This document shows, one piece after another, positions 15,501-23,200 of a stretch of 64,000 bases of DNA; within the stretch, counting starts at the first letter, position 1; each line of letters starts with the position of its first letter. The translations under genes and the position numbers were made by a program. A model generated the notes under the pieces. The model saw only the letters and a list, made by a program, of their open reading frames with translations, searched no databases and was not told where the DNA came from. Source of the DNA: SXOA01 sp964444865 (GTDB lineage Bacteria > Planctomycetota > Planctomycetia > Pirellulales > Pirellulaceae); NCBI GenBank assembly GCA_964444865.1, contig CAYUJE010000002.1, forward strand, positions 1-64,000, in the 5' to 3' direction.

Positions 15501-16693
15501 GCGAGCAGCCGAACATCATCATCGTGGGCGCTTCCGCTCGCGCTGCGGCATTCTCGGCTCTGCGGGCTGGGATGCGGCCCTATGCGATCGACCTGTTTGC
15601 CGATTGCGATTTGGCGGACGTTTGCCCGGCGGTGAAGATCGAGAGTTACCCGCACGATTTTGAACAGGCCCTGGCGGCAGCGCCGCAGGCTCCCTGGATC
15701 TACACGGGCGGGCTGGAAAATTATCCGGATTTGGTGGATCGATTAACTCGGCTGCGGACTTTATCTGGGAATGGGGGGGAGGTGCTGCGGAGGATTCGCG
15801 CGTCGGAATTGCTGACGGAATGCTTGCTGGGCACCGAGTTTTCGATGCCCGAAATTCGTATGGCTCCTCCTCCGGTCGATTCAGAAGGGGAGTGGCTGCG
15901 CAAGCCGCGGCGCTCGTCGGGGGGCCTGGGAATTCGCAAATTCCGCTTCGCTGAAGAACACGGAGGGGAAGCCGAGTTCTATTACCAGCGGTATGTTCCT
16001 GGTGCGAGTTCGAGCGCGGTTTATCTGGCCGCTACGGAAGGCTGTGAACTTTTGGGGGTTACCCAGCAACAGAGTGGAGTGGCCGAGATTCCCGAGGAGC
16101 CGTTTCTGTACGCCGGCTCGTCGATGGACGGTGACTCCGTCAGGCTCGATGTCCAGTTTCTTCAATCCCTCCAGGCCTTGGGAGTTCGTCTCGCCAGGCA
16201 GTTCGGGTTGCGAGGTTTGTTCAATGCCGACTTTGTCAATCAATTCTGTCTCGTGGAAGTCAATCCCCGTTACTCAGCTTCTGTCGAAGTTCTGGAACAT
16301 GGGTTGGGAAGGAATTTATTAGCACGCCACCTGATGGCCTTCGATCCGAACTTGCGATTGATTCCTGGCTGCGAGGTTGCGAGTCTTTCAAGAACTGTTG
16401 CCAAACGGGTCGTCTATGCCACGCGAGATTGCTTTGTGACAGCCGATCTCAAGGGGCTGCGGGACTCGTGGAACACTCACCAACTGCTGCCGTGCCTTGC
16501 CGACATCCCCCGCACTGGCGACCGCATCCTCCGCGGCCAGCCGGTGGCGACAGTGATTGCGGAGGGATGGAGCCATGACGAAGTGCAGCGACTACTGAGC
16601 GAGCGTGTGGCGGCAGTGAGGCGGACCCTGGTCCCAGAAGAAGCAAGGAATCTCTCGCAAAGGCACGAAGGCACAGAGGAGAATGGTCTTTGA
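15497..16693 (+). CDS. Second ATP-grasp protein of the methylofuran operon (Orf17-like)
   Basis: A 398-residue protein: an N-terminal Rossmann-like pre-grasp domain (NIIIVGASARAAAFSALRAG), WLRKPRRSSGGLGIRKF as the ATP-grasp loop and FCLVEVNPRYSASVEVLE with the metal-binding E-x-N. It resembles the ATP-grasp protein encoded beside H4MPT-pathway genes in methylotrophs (orf17), for which a ligase step in methylofuran or pterin assembly is suspected but, as far as I know, not firmly assigned. The last 14 residues (NLSQRHEGTEENGL) are encoded by an intergenic purine-rich repeat, so the natural C-terminus was probably elsewhere before the repeat landed. Confidence 0.75.
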   Translation: MSEQPNIIIVGASARAAAFSALRAGMRPYAIDLFADCDLADVCPAVKIESYPHDFEQALAAAPQAPWIYTGGLENYPDLVDRLTRLRTLSGNGGEVLRRIRASELLTECLLGTEFSMPEIRMAPPPVDSEGEWLRKPRRSSGGLGIRKFRFAEEHGGEAEFYYQRYVPGASSSAVYLAATEGCELLGVTQQQSGVAEIPEEPFLYAGSSMDGDSVRLDVQFLQSLQALGVRLARQFGLRGLFNADFVNQFCLVEVNPRYSASVEVLEHGLGRNLLARHLMAFDPNLRLIPGCEVASLSRTVAKRVVYATRDCFVTADLKGLRDSWNTHQLLPCLADIPRTGDRILRGQPVATVIAEGWSHDEVQRLLSERVAAVRRTLVPEEARNLSQRHEGTEENGL

Positions 16694-16732
16694 ACATGCA
16701 CAACCTCTGTGCCTCAGTGTCTCTGTGTGAAC
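16652..16732. repeat. CACAGAGG-type inverted repeat overlapping two gene ends
   Basis: The left half (CGCAAAGGCACGAAGGCACA) and right half (CTGTGCCTCAGTGTCTCTGT) are imperfect complements about a short centre. It is the same family as 10375-10515. The left half encodes the last residues of the ATP-grasp gene; the right half, read on the other strand, encodes the final FTQRH of the acyltransferase. Confidence 0.7.
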
Positions 16733-17520
16733 TCCTCTTCGTTTCTTTCTTTCTCCGCCGGCAATTGAGCAGCCGGGTTCCACTTCCTGCCCGCCAGCTG
16801 CGGCTGGAAATCGGTGCGGCCGGCGAGATCGGCGATAGCACGCAGGGCGAGGAGCATGAGTTCCGCGGCTACGCCATCTTCGTCCGCTCGGGCGGAATAC
16901 TCCGAGGTTTCAATGGGTTGTCCGAAATAGATGCGAGTATGGGCGGTCATGAAGAAGGGACTGAGAACGGAGCCGCCAAACGGGGAGCCTTCGACGTAGC
17001 AGGGGATGAGCGGCACGCCGGCTTTCAGGGCGACCAGCGCCGCCCCCGGACGGGCCGGTAGCAGCAGTTCCTCGGTGCGGTTGATGCGACCTTCCGGCAG
17101 CATGCCGACGAGTTCTCCCTGCGAGGCAAAGCGGATGGCGGCTTTGGTGGAGGCGGTGTCGATGCCGTGGCGGTTGGCGGGAATGCACTCGCAGACGCCG
17201 CGGAGAAACCAACCGAGAGCCGGATGCTCGACATATTCCTTGGCCACCATCCAATGGGCTTTGCGGTCCAGGGAAGTCTGCACAAAAAACGGGTCCACGC
17301 TGCTGCGGTGGTTGATGACGATGATGGCCCCTCCTGCGATCCTTGGGAACTTCCCCACGGTTTGTGCTCGCCACAACAGCCGCGTGAGCAGCCGAGCGAG
17401 GCACCAACACAGGTATTGCAACGGCGTGTAATGGCTGCGGGCCATGTCCACGAGCCATGCCGCCAGCGGTGCCAGGCAAACGGCGGCGAGGAAGACGGAG
17501 GGAAGAAGGATGCTGGACAT
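16714..17520 (-). CDS. Lysophospholipid acyltransferase (PlsC family)
   Basis: A 268-residue protein from ATG 17520; a longer frame reaches 17589 but the extra residues are unconvincing. An N-terminal membrane helix (ILLPSVFLAAVCLAPLAAWL) precedes the acyltransferase motifs: IVINHRSSVDPFF (HxxxxD), the downstream GWFLRGVCECIPANR block, GMLPEGRINRT (PEG motif) and VPLIPCYVEGSPF. The enzyme would acylate lysophosphatidate or a related lipid at the inner membrane. The C-terminal NEEEFTQRH is encoded by a repeat shared with the convergent gene. Its own Shine-Dalgarno is weak. Confidence 0.85.
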   Translation of the reverse strand: MSSILLPSVFLAAVCLAPLAAWLVDMARSHYTPLQYLCWCLARLLTRLLWRAQTVGKFPRIAGGAIIVINHRSSVDPFFVQTSLDRKAHWMVAKEYVEHPALGWFLRGVCECIPANRHGIDTASTKAAIRFASQGELVGMLPEGRINRTEELLLPARPGAALVALKAGVPLIPCYVEGSPFGGSVLSPFFMTAHTRIYFGQPIETSEYSARADEDGVAAELMLLALRAIADLAGRTDFQPQLAGRKWNPAAQLPAEKERNEEEFTQRH

Positions 17521-17603
17521 GGATTTCAGCCGGGGACGCTGGGAGGTAGTTGAAATCTCGTGGGCATTGCGGCGGCTGTCAAGCAGCACAGGATGGGCGC
17601 ATG

Positions 17604-17644
17604 AAAAACCCCGCGAGCCTCGCCTGGCGGCAATGCTCGCGGGG
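17604..17644 (-). terminator. Intrinsic terminator downstream of the pilin-like gene
   Basis: On the minus strand CCCCGCGAGC and its complement form a 10-bp stem with a 16-base loop, followed by TTTTT. It lies about 170 bases past the stop of the Flp-pilin-like gene and before the acyltransferase start, so it isolates the two transcripts. Confidence 0.75.
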
Positions 17645-17809
17645 GTGTTTTCCGCGGGTCAGGCAGTTTCTTTCATCCTGGTACAGAGGAAAGGACTGGC
17701 GAAGAACGGTGGCACAACCGCTGCCTCAGGTTCATAACCGTTGGCGACTTCGCAAAACCCAGGCGGAGCATGGTACGGAGAAAAGGTTTGTTGTTGTTCG
17801 ACGGAAACG

Positions 17810-18289
17810 CTATTGATCCAGGCTGTAACCGGGAAGGTCGCTATCCTGGGCTTCGGGAGGAACGGGCGTTCCGGGAATCGGGCCATCGGCGGGAATCTTC
17901 TGTTCCGGCAGCCGGCGAACGGTGACTTGCGATGCGGAGTCAATGAAGGCCGAACCAGAAGCGGTCGAGCCCGTGAAGCCCAGCACGCTGCTTCCCTGCA
18001 CGCCGCCGCTCGTGCTGCCGCCGCGGAAATTGTAAACCCGGTAAGAGCCGGCACCGCCGCCGAAGGCATCGACGGTATGGACGCTGACGACCAGCGGCCC
18101 TTGGATGCGGTAAGACTGATCGAGCGAGGTCATCGCTCGGGACAGGTCTCCCATTTCCTCAATGGCGGCATCGCGAACGCTGGAGACGCCGGCCACAACG
18201 CCAACCGTCAGCAGCGATGCGAGCATCGTCCATTCAAAACTCAGCACGCCATCCTGCTCGTGCCACATGCGGGAAAAGAACTTTCTCAT
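17810..18289 (-). CDS. Flp/TadE-like pilin-type protein with Gly/Ser-rich tail
   Basis: A 159-residue protein. The short charged lead (MRKFFSRMWHEQDGVLSFEW) is followed by one hydrophobic helix (TMLASLLTVGVVAGVSSV), the layout of Flp pilins and TadE/TadG pseudopilins, whose processing site precedes a conserved Glu next to the helix; here the E is in SFEW. The rest is a Gly/Ser/Thr-rich secreted domain of about 100 residues, longer than a classical Flp pilin. GGAG lies eight bases before the ATG. No tad assembly genes are nearby, so it may use machinery encoded elsewhere. A terminator follows. Confidence 0.6.
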   Translation of the reverse strand: MRKFFSRMWHEQDGVLSFEWTMLASLLTVGVVAGVSSVRDAAIEEMGDLSRAMTSLDQSYRIQGPLVVSVHTVDAFGGGAGSYRVYNFRGGSTSGGVQGSSVLGFTGSTASGSAFIDSASQVTVRRLPEQKIPADGPIPGTPVPPEAQDSDLPGYSLDQ

Positions 18290-18638
18290 GGTGTGTTCTC
18301 CAAAGGTGCCAAAGCCCCGCGGCTGGCCCAGTGAGGGCGAGGAAGCACGCGGGGACGTTAAATCTCGATGTCAAGCAAAAGAAGCATTCTGTCAGGCCGT
18401 CTGAACGGCATATTCAGTATCCTTGGCATAAACCATACCAAAGTGACCGGCACTGTGCAAAAATCTGAGCAGAATGTTCAGAAGAAGAATCGCTGTAAAG
18501 GGTTAGATACAGCGCAGGAGACGGGCGGTTGTAAACTCCCTCAAGCGCGATGTTAAGAGAACTTAGCGCATCTGAGCGCAAGACTGAACATGATGTCAAG
18601 AAACGTGAACATCCGGGAAGGAAAAGGCAAACGTTCGC
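18290..18638. other. Intergenic stretch, nothing supportable
   Basis: About 350 bases of moderate-G+C DNA lie upstream of the pilin-like gene and downstream of the SGNH hydrolase, both on the minus strand. I see no credible ORF, RNA gene or strong palindrome. The promoter of the pilin-like gene must lie here but I cannot place it. Confidence 0.5.
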
Positions 18639-19781
18639 CTAGTTTGCTTTCACAAGCAGCGCCGAAAGGACTTGGGCGTAGATGCGATGGCCGAAGTCGT
18701 TGGGATGGTTGACCCCATTCCCGGTTAGGTCCCAGTCTTGCTTGTGCCTTAGGAGTTCGGCCCAAATTGAGGTCATATCGGCCAGCGCAATCCCCGGTCC
18801 GCCGAGGCTGGCTAATGCATCACGGTATTGGGGAAAGAGGTCCTGCTTAAGGGCAATCCAGTCTTTGTTTCCGAGCATGGTGGCCACAAGAATGATTTCC
18901 GCCTCCGGCTGGGCTTCTTTCACGGCGGCAATCATCTTTTGGATGTTTGCCAGGAAGTCCTTAGCGGGACGGCCGGAGGAATCGTTCATGCCGAAGGCCA
19001 GAATGACCAGATCCGGCTTAGCGGCGGTTACCTTGCCGATGTTTGCCACCCCCCAATCCGTGCTGGTCCCTCCAACGGCGACGTTTTCCAGCGTCACCTT
19101 GCCGCCATAGGCATGTTCCAAAAGGAGGACGAGCAAATCCTGATACGGTGGCTGATGCGGCGCAACCTTCGCCCAGCCAGATGCATTGCAGCCGGTGGAT
19201 ATGCTGTCTCCCAGAAGGACAATCTTCAGCGGTCTCTTTGCCGAGAGGAGTTTGACGGTCTTGGGCAATTCCTGACCCGCGAAGTTAGGCGTCGTTCCCT
19301 TCCAGGCATTCGGTTCGTGCTCGTAAGTCACGAGCGTTTGCATATCGTGGTACTCATGGGTGGCACCGAACAGGATTTCGCCATTTCCATCCCGATGGGT
19401 CAGGGCGTATTTCTGGCTCTTCGCCGGCCGGCGGAGGTCGGCGGGCTTCTTGGCAATGATTTTGGAGCCGGCGGGCAGCAGGATTTCATTTGTTCCCGGC
19501 TGCCAGACGTAATCCTTTCCCGCCTCGTAAACGATTTCCTTTGACGAACTGGTGACCCTGAGAATCTTCGTGGGCGTGAAGAGTAACTTTGCTTTCGCCG
19601 CGCCTTCCGCATCCTGGAGGAACAGCACGCTTTCGCCGTGCATTACCGTGCCCTGCCAGAACGGCTGAAGTTCTGCGACATCGAATTTCCATGGATGCTT
19701 GGGCTCCACAGCGAGCGAGACAGACACCGACTTGACGGCGAAGAACAAAACCAAGTACCCGAGAAAGAGTCTGCCCTTCAT
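18639..19781 (-). CDS. Secreted SGNH/GDSL hydrolase
   Basis: A 380-residue protein. The start at 19781 is preferred (GGAG about nine bases upstream, then signal peptide MKGRLFLGYLVLFFAVKSVS); the frame remains open to 20177 but that part is not protein-like. Residues 30-190 form a beta-rich N-terminal domain. The C-terminal domain carries the SGNH blocks: IVLLGDSISTG (Ser), AVGGTSTDWG (Gly), VILAFGMNDSSG (Asn) and NGVNHPNDFGH (Asp/His). The family hydrolyses esters, often removing acetyl groups from polysaccharides. The two-domain form with an N-terminal beta domain is common in planctomycetes. The substrate is not deducible. Confidence 0.85.
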   Translation of the reverse strand: MKGRLFLGYLVLFFAVKSVSVSLAVEPKHPWKFDVAELQPFWQGTVMHGESVLFLQDAEGAAKAKLLFTPTKILRVTSSSKEIVYEAGKDYVWQPGTNEILLPAGSKIIAKKPADLRRPAKSQKYALTHRDGNGEILFGATHEYHDMQTLVTYEHEPNAWKGTTPNFAGQELPKTVKLLSAKRPLKIVLLGDSISTGCNASGWAKVAPHQPPYQDLLVLLLEHAYGGKVTLENVAVGGTSTDWGVANIGKVTAAKPDLVILAFGMNDSSGRPAKDFLANIQKMIAAVKEAQPEAEIILVATMLGNKDWIALKQDLFPQYRDALASLGGPGIALADMTSIWAELLRHKQDWDLTGNGVNHPNDFGHRIYAQVLSALLVKAN

Positions 19782-20244
19782 CGATGCGAGCTCCATGAAT
19801 TGTGATGATGAGTGTTGCGCTCTCGACATTCTACCGCACAAATGATGGTTGCGTTTTCCTTTGAGGAGGAGTGCGAGCACAACACTTTCGCGACGTGAAA
19901 GCGCGGCGACATGCGCGAGATTGTTTTCTTGCGCGCTCGTTGTAACTTTCTCGCACGACTTGGGGCCGCAAACTTTTTTTGCAAAAATTGCGCGCGGAGG
20001 CGCATTTCCTCTTGACGATTTGCGTGGAAGTCGCAAGATTAATGTCAATGCGTGATGCAAGAACAACTTTGCGACCCGCAGGATAATGAAAAGGAGTTTC
20101 AAGCCGCGCGTGTGAGGATGGGGCGACATACGGGATGTCACCTCGGCCCACACTCCCGAAATTCGGGAAAGTGGCATTAAGCAGTGGCGAGGATCTTTTG
20201 AAGAGTTCGACTCAAGACTCTACTTAGATTTCGCCCAATCTTTT
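19782..20244. other. Long non-coding leader region upstream of the basic micro-ORF
   Basis: About 460 bases between divergent genes. The first half is rich in GCGCG/CGCGC clusters and A or T runs (a run of seven T at about 19975-19981 next to GCAAAAATTGCGCGCG). TTGACG at 20012-20017 could be a -35 but has no good -10 partner. Just before the micro-ORF there is a small palindrome (GAGT-TCG-ACTC). The region is long for an ordinary 5' leader and could hold the regulation of the micro-ORF. Confidence 0.45.
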
Positions 20245-20250
20245 AGGAGG
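20245..20250 (+). promoter_or_regulatory. Strong ribosome binding site for the micro-ORF
   Basis: AGGAGG, a perfect Shine-Dalgarno core, lies 7 bases before the GTG at 20258. It is one of the best ribosome sites in the window and the main reason to treat the 66-base ORF as translated. Confidence 0.75.
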
Positions 20251-20257
20251 ACGTACT

Positions 20258-20323
20258 GTGGCCAAGAAGAAAGCAGCGAAGAAGGCTCCCAAGAAAGCCG
20301 CCAAGAAGGCCAAGAAGAAGTAG
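20258..20323 (+). CDS. 21-residue Lys/Ala-rich basic peptide (histone H1 tail-like)
   Basis: GTG start, TAG stop, 21 codons. The product is Met followed by 12 Lys, 7 Ala and 1 Pro arranged as A-K-K-K-A-A-K-K-A-P-K-K repeats, the composition of the C-terminal tails of histone H1 and of bacterial Hc1/HU-type basic extensions. It has a perfect AGGAGG seven bases upstream and a 9-bp hairpin about 30 bases after the stop, so it looks like a free-standing gene. The likely activity is nonspecific DNA or RNA binding or charge neutralisation; this is inference from charge alone. It is too short for most gene callers. Confidence 0.65.
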   Translation: MAKKKAAKKAPKKAAKKAKKK

Positions 20324-20354
20324 CTTCAGCCAATTCGCTTAGACACAACGAGAA

Positions 20355-20390
20355 AGAGCCGCCAGGACGAGACATCGTTCCGGCGGCTCT
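20355..20390. terminator. Hairpin terminator after the micro-ORF
   Basis: AGAGCCGCC and GGCGGCTCT form a perfect 9-bp stem with an 18-base loop, followed by AATCATTTCTT. It lies between the micro-ORF and the convergent DUF1573 gene and may serve both. Confidence 0.65.
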
Positions 20391-20446
20391 AATCATTTCT
20401 TGGTACTGGTTTCAAACCGAGCAGCCGACACGCGGGCCGCGTGTGG

Positions 20447-21472
20447 CTACGGCCGTACCTTGGAGGCGACATCCGGCTGGTCGGCAGTTTCCCCTTGGAT
20501 CGTGCCGCGGGCCAGGCAAGTCGCCTTGCCGCCGATGGCCAGGTCGGTCTCAATCTCAATGGTTTGTTCCACTTCTCCAGGTTTGTCACCGGCTTTGAAG
20601 GTGACCGGAACCAGGTGAACCGTTTTGGAGTCGCTACCGGTTTTGAACTGGAAGGCTTCGTCCGAGCATTTCACGGAAAGAATTTTGAAAGGCTTCTTCG
20701 CACGCACCACGAGTTGCTTGGTCACGGTGGTTCCCGGCTCCAGCACGCCGACGAACAGAGACGACGGACTGATGGTGAGCGGCGGAATAACGCGACCTTC
20801 CACAGCAACGGGCACGCTCGGCAACCGTTCGTCGTCGGTGACCAGGCTGAGCGTATCGTGCAAATAACCGGCTGGGGCGTCGTCTTTTAGTCGCACCAGC
20901 ATCTTGTAAATCACTCGGTCCGCCAGTTTCTTGGGATCGCCGAGTTCAACTTCGAGGTGATCGTTGGCGCTGCGCACGTCTTTGATTTCCCATGGATTGC
21001 GGCCGTAATAGGTGACCGTAATCTCCTTTTGCGCGGATGCTCCCAAGTCCACATCTCCGAAAGCGACAGAGCCGGGCTCAAAATCGACATCGTTATGGAT
21101 ATAGCCGGCTACGGTAAGCTGAACCTCGGCGTAGAAAGGTTTGTCGATAATGACCTTGATGGTCGCGCTCCGCTGGCCGGAGTAAGAGCGGGTATTGAAG
21201 GTGGCTATGATTGCCCCTTTTTCCCAGGTCTTGAGGGTGTTTTTGGTGATGGTGGGAGTGGTGCACCCGCAACTGGTGGTGACGTCGGCAATATGGACGT
21301 CTTCCTGATAGCAGTTGGTGATTTCAAAGGCAAAATCGGTCTTCGACCCGTGGGCAACATGGCCGAAATCGTGCTTGGTTACCTTGAACATCTTCTGAGC
21401 CCATTCCTTAGCGGAAAGGGGAGATGACGCCATGACCAGGCAGACTAGAGTCAATGCGATGGTGCGAATCAT
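20447..21472 (-). CDS. DUF1573 protein, exported
   Basis: A 341-residue protein with a signal peptide (MIRTIALTLVCLVMASSPLS, cleaved after SAKA-type site) and an exceptional Shine-Dalgarno (GGGAGGAGG). The first mature domain contains VTKHDFGHVAHGSKTDFAFE and VTTSCGCTTP, the defining block of DUF1573, an immunoglobulin-like fold with a conserved C-G-C. A second Ig-like repeat follows (FEPGSVAFGDVDLGASAQKE) and a third (LFVGVLEPGTTVTKQLVV). These proteins are exported and abundant in Planctomycetota and Bacteroidota; the role is unknown, perhaps structural or adhesive at the envelope. Confidence 0.85.
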   Translation of the reverse strand: MIRTIALTLVCLVMASSPLSAKEWAQKMFKVTKHDFGHVAHGSKTDFAFEITNCYQEDVHIADVTTSCGCTTPTITKNTLKTWEKGAIIATFNTRSYSGQRSATIKVIIDKPFYAEVQLTVAGYIHNDVDFEPGSVAFGDVDLGASAQKEITVTYYGRNPWEIKDVRSANDHLEVELGDPKKLADRVIYKMLVRLKDDAPAGYLHDTLSLVTDDERLPSVPVAVEGRVIPPLTISPSSLFVGVLEPGTTVTKQLVVRAKKPFKILSVKCSDEAFQFKTGSDSKTVHLVPVTFKAGDKPGEVEQTIEIETDLAIGGKATCLARGTIQGETADQPDVASKVRP

Positions 21473-22076
21473 GATTCCTCCTCCCGCTTCGATGAATGGG
21501 GCGGATGCTGGCCCCCCAGGCTAGCATCCTTCCTATTCTAGGCTGGTAATCGCAGCCAGCACACTCCGTGGCTGGCCTGGCAGCTCACGAAGTGAGCAGC
21601 CAGCTATTAGCAGCAGCAGGCTGGCGCGAGAGAATCGGCCTGCTTCCTACTATTTCGGCAGTGGCAGGGCGTTGGTCCAAGACTTTTCTGGTTAGGGGGG
21701 AATTGCCGGGACACCAGGATGACGGATTCGCCATTTCGGCGGAAAATCCGTAATTTTCAGCCTCGAATCGGCTTCCGGACTGCCTGGTTTCTGGTACTTG
21801 GTGGTGAACGGCTCAATCTGGTGGCAACTTACGACGGCTCGTCTACAATGGATTTCGCCTCTCTCGCTTACCCAATCATCCGGGCTTGAACCTGCCAGGG
21901 AGGTTGGGGCACTCACCAATTGGGCAAGTGCGCAGTGCCGTCCGCTCACTTCGTGCGAGAACGGTACGCACCAATCCGAAACGACCGTGTCGTTACAGAA
22001 CGGTCACACGCTCCGATTCGTCACAACACAAACTGGATCGAACCACAACTGCCATTTCAACATTCAAGGACTGCTC
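21473..22076. other. 604-bp divergent intergenic region with palindromes
   Basis: It separates the DUF1573 gene from the MoxR gene. It contains GGATGCTGGCC...GCTAGCATCC (about 21501-21532) and a GCTCAC-GAA-GTGAGC hairpin at 21583-21597, a member of the same palindrome family as 35060-35078. The MoxR frame stays open upstream to 21798, but the residues there look non-coding. No other gene is apparent. Confidence 0.5.
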
Positions 22077-23138
22077 ATGTCTCAAGCTGCCGTGGAAAAA
22101 CCCAACCCCGAAGATCTTCAGTCATTGGAAAAGCTCAAAGGGGCATTCGCCGCCATTCGGTCTGAACTCGCGAAAGTCATTATTGGACAGGAAGATGTAA
22201 TCGAGCAACTCTTGATCGCCATCTTTGCTCAGGGCCACTGTCTGCTCGAAGGCGTACCAGGTTTGGCAAAGACCTTGATGGTTAGCACCTTAGCTCGTTC
22301 CTTGAAGCTGCAATTCAACCGCATTCAATTCACCCCCGACTTGATGCCCAGCGACATCACTGGCACAGAAGTCATTCAAGAGAACAAGGCGACCGGGGAA
22401 CGCGGATTTAAGTTCCTGACCGGACCCATCTTCGCCAACATTATTCTCGCGGACGAGATCAACCGAACCCCTCCCAAGACACAAGCCGCTCTGCTGGAAG
22501 CGATGCAAGAACGCCAGGTCACGATTGGCGGCGTGCGGCACACGCTCCCTGCGCCATTCTTTGTGCTCGCGACGCAAAACCCGATCGAGCAGGAAGGAAC
22601 CTACCCGCTGCCGGAAGCCCAGCAGGACCGATTCATGTTCAAAGTCTTTGTGAAGTACCCCAGTTACGACGAAGAGTACAAGATTGCCGAGACGACGACG
22701 GCGCAGCTTTCGTCGCAGCTCAACAACGTGCTCACCGGCGACGAGATCATGCAGCTTCAGCAGATGGTTCGCCGAGTCCCCGTCGCTCCGCATGTGATTC
22801 ATTATGCCATGCGGATCGTGCGAGCCACTCGCGTTCACGAAGGGGATGCCCCTGGCTTCGTGAAAGAGCTGGTGAGCTGGGGTGCCGGCCCTCGCGGCAT
22901 GCAGTACCTGTTGCTCGGCGGCAAAGCGCGGGCGATGCTCAACGGCCGCTTCTTCGTGAATACGGACGACATCAAAGCGGTCGCCCATCCCGTGCTGCGT
23001 CATCGCGTCATCACCAACTTCAATGCCGAGTCCAGCGGCGTCACTTCGGACAAAGTCATCGACAAGCTGCTGCTGGAAGTTCCCGAGCGGCGACAAGGAG
23101 ATGATATTGCACCGCAGCTTGCCCGCGCGTTTGCGTAG
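22077..23138 (+). CDS. MoxR-family AAA+ ATPase
   Basis: A 353-residue protein starting at MSQAAVEKPNPEDL with AAGGA six bases upstream. It shows LAKVIIGQEDVIEQLLIAIF, Walker A EGVPGLAKT, the MoxR block RIQFTPDLMPSDITGT, Walker B ILADEINRTPPKTQAALLEA, VLATQNPIEQEGTYPLPEAQ (sensor 1 region) and DRFMFK (arginine finger region). MoxR proteins act as chaperones with von Willebrand-domain partners, and the next genes encode a DUF58 and two vWA proteins, the usual arrangement. It opens the co-directional cluster that runs to about 46.7 kb. Confidence 0.93.
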   Translation: MSQAAVEKPNPEDLQSLEKLKGAFAAIRSELAKVIIGQEDVIEQLLIAIFAQGHCLLEGVPGLAKTLMVSTLARSLKLQFNRIQFTPDLMPSDITGTEVIQENKATGERGFKFLTGPIFANIILADEINRTPPKTQAALLEAMQERQVTIGGVRHTLPAPFFVLATQNPIEQEGTYPLPEAQQDRFMFKVFVKYPSYDEEYKIAETTTAQLSSQLNNVLTGDEIMQLQQMVRRVPVAPHVIHYAMRIVRATRVHEGDAPGFVKELVSWGAGPRGMQYLLLGGKARAMLNGRFFVNTDDIKAVAHPVLRHRVITNFNAESSGVTSDKVIDKLLLEVPERRQGDDIAPQLARAFA

Positions 23139-23160
23139 CCATCAATTCCCACCTCGAATT

Positions 23161-23200
23161 ATCAGGGGGCTCACGCCCCTCTCCGCTCGCCAATGGCTAC
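23161..23200. repeat. ATCAGGGGGCT-type element that includes a start codon
   Basis: The element reads ATCAGGGGGCTCACGCCCCT, then CTCCGCTCGCCAATGGCTAC. An almost identical element (…GGGGGCTGACGCCCCC…GCTCGCCGATGGCTAC) lies at 56853-56888. The centre can fold as a short G/C hairpin. At this site the ATGGCTACC at its end is the start of the DUF58 gene. Confidence 0.75.

Noticed and set aside
19782..20177. Extended N-terminus of the SGNH hydrolase
   Set aside because: The extension is Arg/Ser/Leu-rich and lies before a clear signal peptide with its own ribosome site at 19781.
21798..22076. Extended N-terminus of the MoxR gene (93 more codons)
   Set aside because: Residues there are rich in Ser, Thr, Gln and Trp without pattern, while ATG 22077 has AAGGA at six bases and begins the family's normal N-terminus.
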